From positions 744,001-808,000 of the forward strand of contig NZ_JACXAJ010000001.1 in assembly GCF_014773225.1 (NCBI RefSeq): a stretch of 64,000 bases of DNA. Reading direction: 5' to 3'. Made by a program: the position numbers and the translations under genes. Shown one piece after another: positions 61,611 to 64,000 of this stretch; the stretch's first letter is position 1, and each line of letters begins with the position of its first letter. This DNA is from Pontibacter aquaedesilientis. Lineage in GTDB: Bacteria; Bacteroidota; Bacteroidia; Cytophagales; Hymenobacteraceae. The notes under the pieces were generated by a model, which searched no databases, was not told the DNA's origin, and saw only the letters and a program-made list of their open reading frames with translations.

Positions 61611-63563
61611 ATGATCGATATATTCAAAGAACTGAAGCAGGTACAGGAACTGCTTAAAATAGAACAGGAAGAAGACCGGCAGCAATACAAGCTGAAGGCG
61701 CTCAAAAGCAGCATCACCGAGCGCAAGGCTATGGGCCTGTGCTGGTATCCGGTAGTGATCTCCAAAGAGGAAATCGGTTTTGGCAACAAGGTAGTGCTCG
61801 AACTGGAGCGCACCTCAGACCGTGACCAGCTGCACCTTTTCCAACCCGGCAAAACAGCTTCCCTCTTTACCAACAGCGGCTCCAACAGTGGTGAGCGCAC
61901 CAACCTCAGCGGCGTTGTGCTCAGTGTAAAGCGTAACAAAGTACTGTTTGCCACCAACAAGGAAGATCTGCCTGATTGGATAGACAATGGCCGCTTGGGT
62001 GTTGAGCTTACTTTTGATGAGATCAGCTACCGCGAAATGGAGATTGCCCTGAAAAAGGTGCAGGAAGCGCAAGGCAGTCGTTTGGCTGAACTGCGCGATA
62101 TTATGCTGGGCGTGAAATCGGCCTCCTTTACCAATGCACCGATGGAGGAGATTCAGGAACTGAACGGGTCGCAGAACGAGGCGGTTCGGAAGATCTCGCA
62201 GGCAAACGATGTCGCCATCATACATGGCCCTCCGGGAACCGGTAAAACCACTACCCTGGTGCAGGCCATCCTTCATACCCTCAAAACCCAGAAGCGACTG
62301 CTTGTTACGGCCCCTTCCAACACGGCGGTTGACCTGCTGACCGAGAAACTGGCTAACGAAGGTATAAACGTGATCCGGATTGGCAACCCTTCGCGGGTTT
62401 CGGATGTGCTGCTGGAACACACGCTTGATGCCCAGGTAATGGCGCACCGCGCTTACAAAGACCTGAAAAACCTTCGGAAAACCGCAGAGGAGTACAAGCG
62501 AATGGCCTTCCAGTTCAAGCGCAAGTTCGGACATCAGGAGCGGGCGCAGCGACAGTTATACAAATCGGAAAGCCATCGTTTGTTGGAAGAAGCTGATAAT
62601 GTGGAGCATTACATCACCGATGATTTGCTGGACCATGTGCAGGTGATAACCTGTACTCTGGTGGGAGCCGCCAACAAAGCCATCCGCCACCTGAAATATG
62701 ATACCGTATTCATTGACGAAGCTGCCCAGGCACTGGAGCCGGCCTGCTGGATTCCGATAAGCCGGGCCAATCGGGTGGTGCTGGCCGGTGACCATTGCCA
62801 GCTGCCTCCTACCATCAAGTCGCTGGAGGCTGACAAAGGCGGCTTGAGTACGACCTTGTTTGAAAAGTGCATTGAGCGGCAGCCGGAGGTTTCGGTTATG
62901 CTGAAAACGCAGTACCGTATGCACCATCATATCATGGAGTTCTCGAACGGGCAGTTCTACGGTGGCGAGCTGGTGGCGCACGAAAGCGTACACAGCAGCG
63001 ACCTGCATGGGTATAGCAGCCTGTTCGCACCGGGCATGGCCGTGGAGTTTATCGATACGGCAGGCTGTGGCTACAACGAAACCGAAATCCCTGACAGTTT
63101 GAGTTCCGCTAACCCGGAGGAGGCCGACCTGCTGATCAACCACCTGTCAAGGTTACTGCAGGACTATGACGAAGATGATGAAGTGGCTCCGTTGAAGATC
63201 GGCGTAATTGCCCCCTACCGGGCACAGATCAACTACCTGCAGGACAAAGTGGAGCATACCCCGCGCCTCCAGGAACTGTTCCGTAAAAGGCAACTTTCCA
63301 TCGGCACGGTAGATAGTTTTCAGGGGCAGGAGCGCGATATCATCTGTATGAGCCTGGTGCGCAGCAATGAGCGGGGCGAAATCGGATTTCTGGCTGATGT
63401 GAGGCGCATGAATGTGGCCATGACCCGTGCCCGCCGCAAACTGATCATCGTTGGCGACAGTGCCACGCTTTCCCTGAATCCATTTTTCGCAGAGTTGCTG
63501 ACTTACGTGGAAAGCATCGGCGCCTATAAAAGTGCCTGGGAGTTAACGGAGAGCCTGCCCTAA
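61611..63563 (+). CDS. SF1B helicase, IGHMBP2/UPF1-like
   Basis: 650 residues. N-terminal beta-barrel insert region (1-180), then helicase core: Walker A HGPPGTGKTTTLVQAI, VTAPSNTAVDLL, FIDEAAQALEPA, GDHCQLPPT, QYRMHHHIMEFSN, TVDSFQGQERDII, NVAMTRARRKLIIVGD. Bacterial members of this RNA/DNA helicase group are little studied. Its ATG lies just after a terminator-like hairpin. Confidence 0.92.
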   Translation: MIDIFKELKQVQELLKIEQEEDRQQYKLKALKSSITERKAMGLCWYPVVISKEEIGFGNKVVLELERTSDRDQLHLFQPGKTASLFTNSGSNSGERTNLSGVVLSVKRNKVLFATNKEDLPDWIDNGRLGVELTFDEISYREMEIALKKVQEAQGSRLAELRDIMLGVKSASFTNAPMEEIQELNGSQNEAVRKISQANDVAIIHGPPGTGKTTTLVQAILHTLKTQKRLLVTAPSNTAVDLLTEKLANEGINVIRIGNPSRVSDVLLEHTLDAQVMAHRAYKDLKNLRKTAEEYKRMAFQFKRKFGHQERAQRQLYKSESHRLLEEADNVEHYITDDLLDHVQVITCTLVGAANKAIRHLKYDTVFIDEAAQALEPACWIPISRANRVVLAGDHCQLPPTIKSLEADKGGLSTTLFEKCIERQPEVSVMLKTQYRMHHHIMEFSNGQFYGGELVAHESVHSSDLHGYSSLFAPGMAVEFIDTAGCGYNETEIPDSLSSANPEEADLLINHLSRLLQDYDEDDEVAPLKIGVIAPYRAQINYLQDKVEHTPRLQELFRKRQLSIGTVDSFQGQERDIICMSLVRSNERGEIGFLADVRRMNVAMTRARRKLIIVGDSATLSLNPFFAELLTYVESIGAYKSAWELTESLP

Positions 63564-63685
63564 CGTAGGTATAGGTATAAATTTCTAATTTTAAACAGAC
63601 AGAGGGTACTGGAAAAAATGCCGGTCGGGTTATGCTTCTCCGGTTTATCTTTCTACCTTTCTGCTATCAAAACAAAAAAATTAAC

Positions 63686-64000
63686 ATGAAAATCGAGAAA
63701 AACAGAGTGGTGACGCTCTCTTATGAGCTTCGTATCCAAAACGAAAACAGTGAGCAAACCCTCGTAGAAATAGCGAATGAAGAAAATCCGATGGTGTTCA
63801 TCTATGGCATGAGCGGCCTTCCGGAGCAGTTTGAAGAGAACCTGGATGGAAAGAGCGCTGGCGACGAATTCGACTTTAAGCTGGCATCTGAGGCTGGATA
63901 CGGCGATTTTGACCAGAACGCTGTGGTAGAACTGCCGATGAGCGTATTTGAAGTAGAAGGCGGTATACCTGAGAACATGCTGGAAGTGGGCAATTTTATC
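63686..64000 (+). CDS. FKBP-type prolyl isomerase, SlyD-like (cut by window end)
   Basis: The first 105 residues are visible. MKIEKNRVVTLSYELRIQNE, then MVFIYGMSGLPEQFEENLDGKSAGDEFDFKL and GYGDFDQNAVVELP are the SlyD pattern: FKBP strands split by the insert-in-flap domain. It helps fold proteins by proline isomerisation and binds metal in some species. The rest lies outside. Confidence 0.9.
   Translation, partial: MKIEKNRVVTLSYELRIQNENSEQTLVEIANEENPMVFIYGMSGLPEQFEENLDGKSAGDEFDFKLASEAGYGDFDQNAVVELPMSVFEVEGGIPENMLEVGNFI

Overview
The window is a bacterial chromosome segment, about 50% G+C and densely coded on both strands. Lipoboxes, S46 dipeptidyl peptidase, AddAB-like helicase-nuclease, TAnnTTTG-type promoter elements and many low-complexity AT-rich spacers point to Bacteroidota. 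My inference is Cytophagales, family Hymenobacteraceae, possibly Pontibacter-like. No rRNA, tRNA or CRISPR was seen.

Layout. 1-5 kb: the end of an M20 amidohydrolase, alanine racemase, and a leftward membrane cluster (DUF2254, DUF389, K+ channel). 5.5-13 kb: a cupredoxin-like lipoprotein with an L,D-transpeptidase, an M1 aminopeptidase, a YciF-like ferritin-fold protein, and a convergent cyanophycinase/isoaspartyl peptidase pair. 13-20 kb: a DUF3127 OB-fold protein with an SSB-like tail, an AlbA protein, PhoH, YkvA and an S46 peptidase. 20.3-27.5 kb: the accessory region. 27.6-36.9 kb: SDR, nuclease inhibitor NuiA facing a secreted NUC nuclease, flavoproteins, DUF2383 protein and a DEAD-box helicase with a Gly/Arg tail. 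37.6-46 kb: an FtsZ-reminiscent orphan and an AddA/AddB-like pair separated by DUF4287 and VOC genes. 46-64 kb: amidase, NPP phosphodiesterase, MBL/beta-CASP hydrolase, a RES/Xre toxin-antitoxin pair, two paralogous TPR proteins followed by an OmpA lipoprotein, DUF2062, an AI-2E family permease, DbpA, an RND exporter, a UPF1-like helicase with a structured leader, and the start of an FKBP prolyl isomerase.

The main result is 20.8-27.5 kb. A tyrosine recombinase gene is followed by nine same-strand, AT-rich, mostly orphan gene cassettes separated by eight imperfect inverted repeats with the layout of integron attC sites. The decisive evidence is a rule that holds for all eight complete cassettes: the 7-8 bases at the 5' end of a cassette (GTT...) are the exact reverse complement of the first bases of the repeat at that cassette's own 3' end, even though this heptamer changes from cassette to cassette (GTTAGCC, GTTAACT, GTTAGCG, GTTGTAG, GTTGGCA, GTTGGGC). 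This is what site-specific insertion of circular cassettes predicts. The neighbouring recombinase lacks the extra domain that defines IntI integrases, carries a duplicated N-terminal module, and reads in the same direction as the cassettes. The locus is therefore either a cassette array without its integrase (CALIN type) or an integron-like system run by an unusual recombinase.

A second window-wide signal is the heptamer AGGTATA (or TATACCT). I counted about 110 copies by eye where roughly 8 are expected by chance. They lie in genes, spacers and terminator loops on both strands, and are thin in the cassette array.
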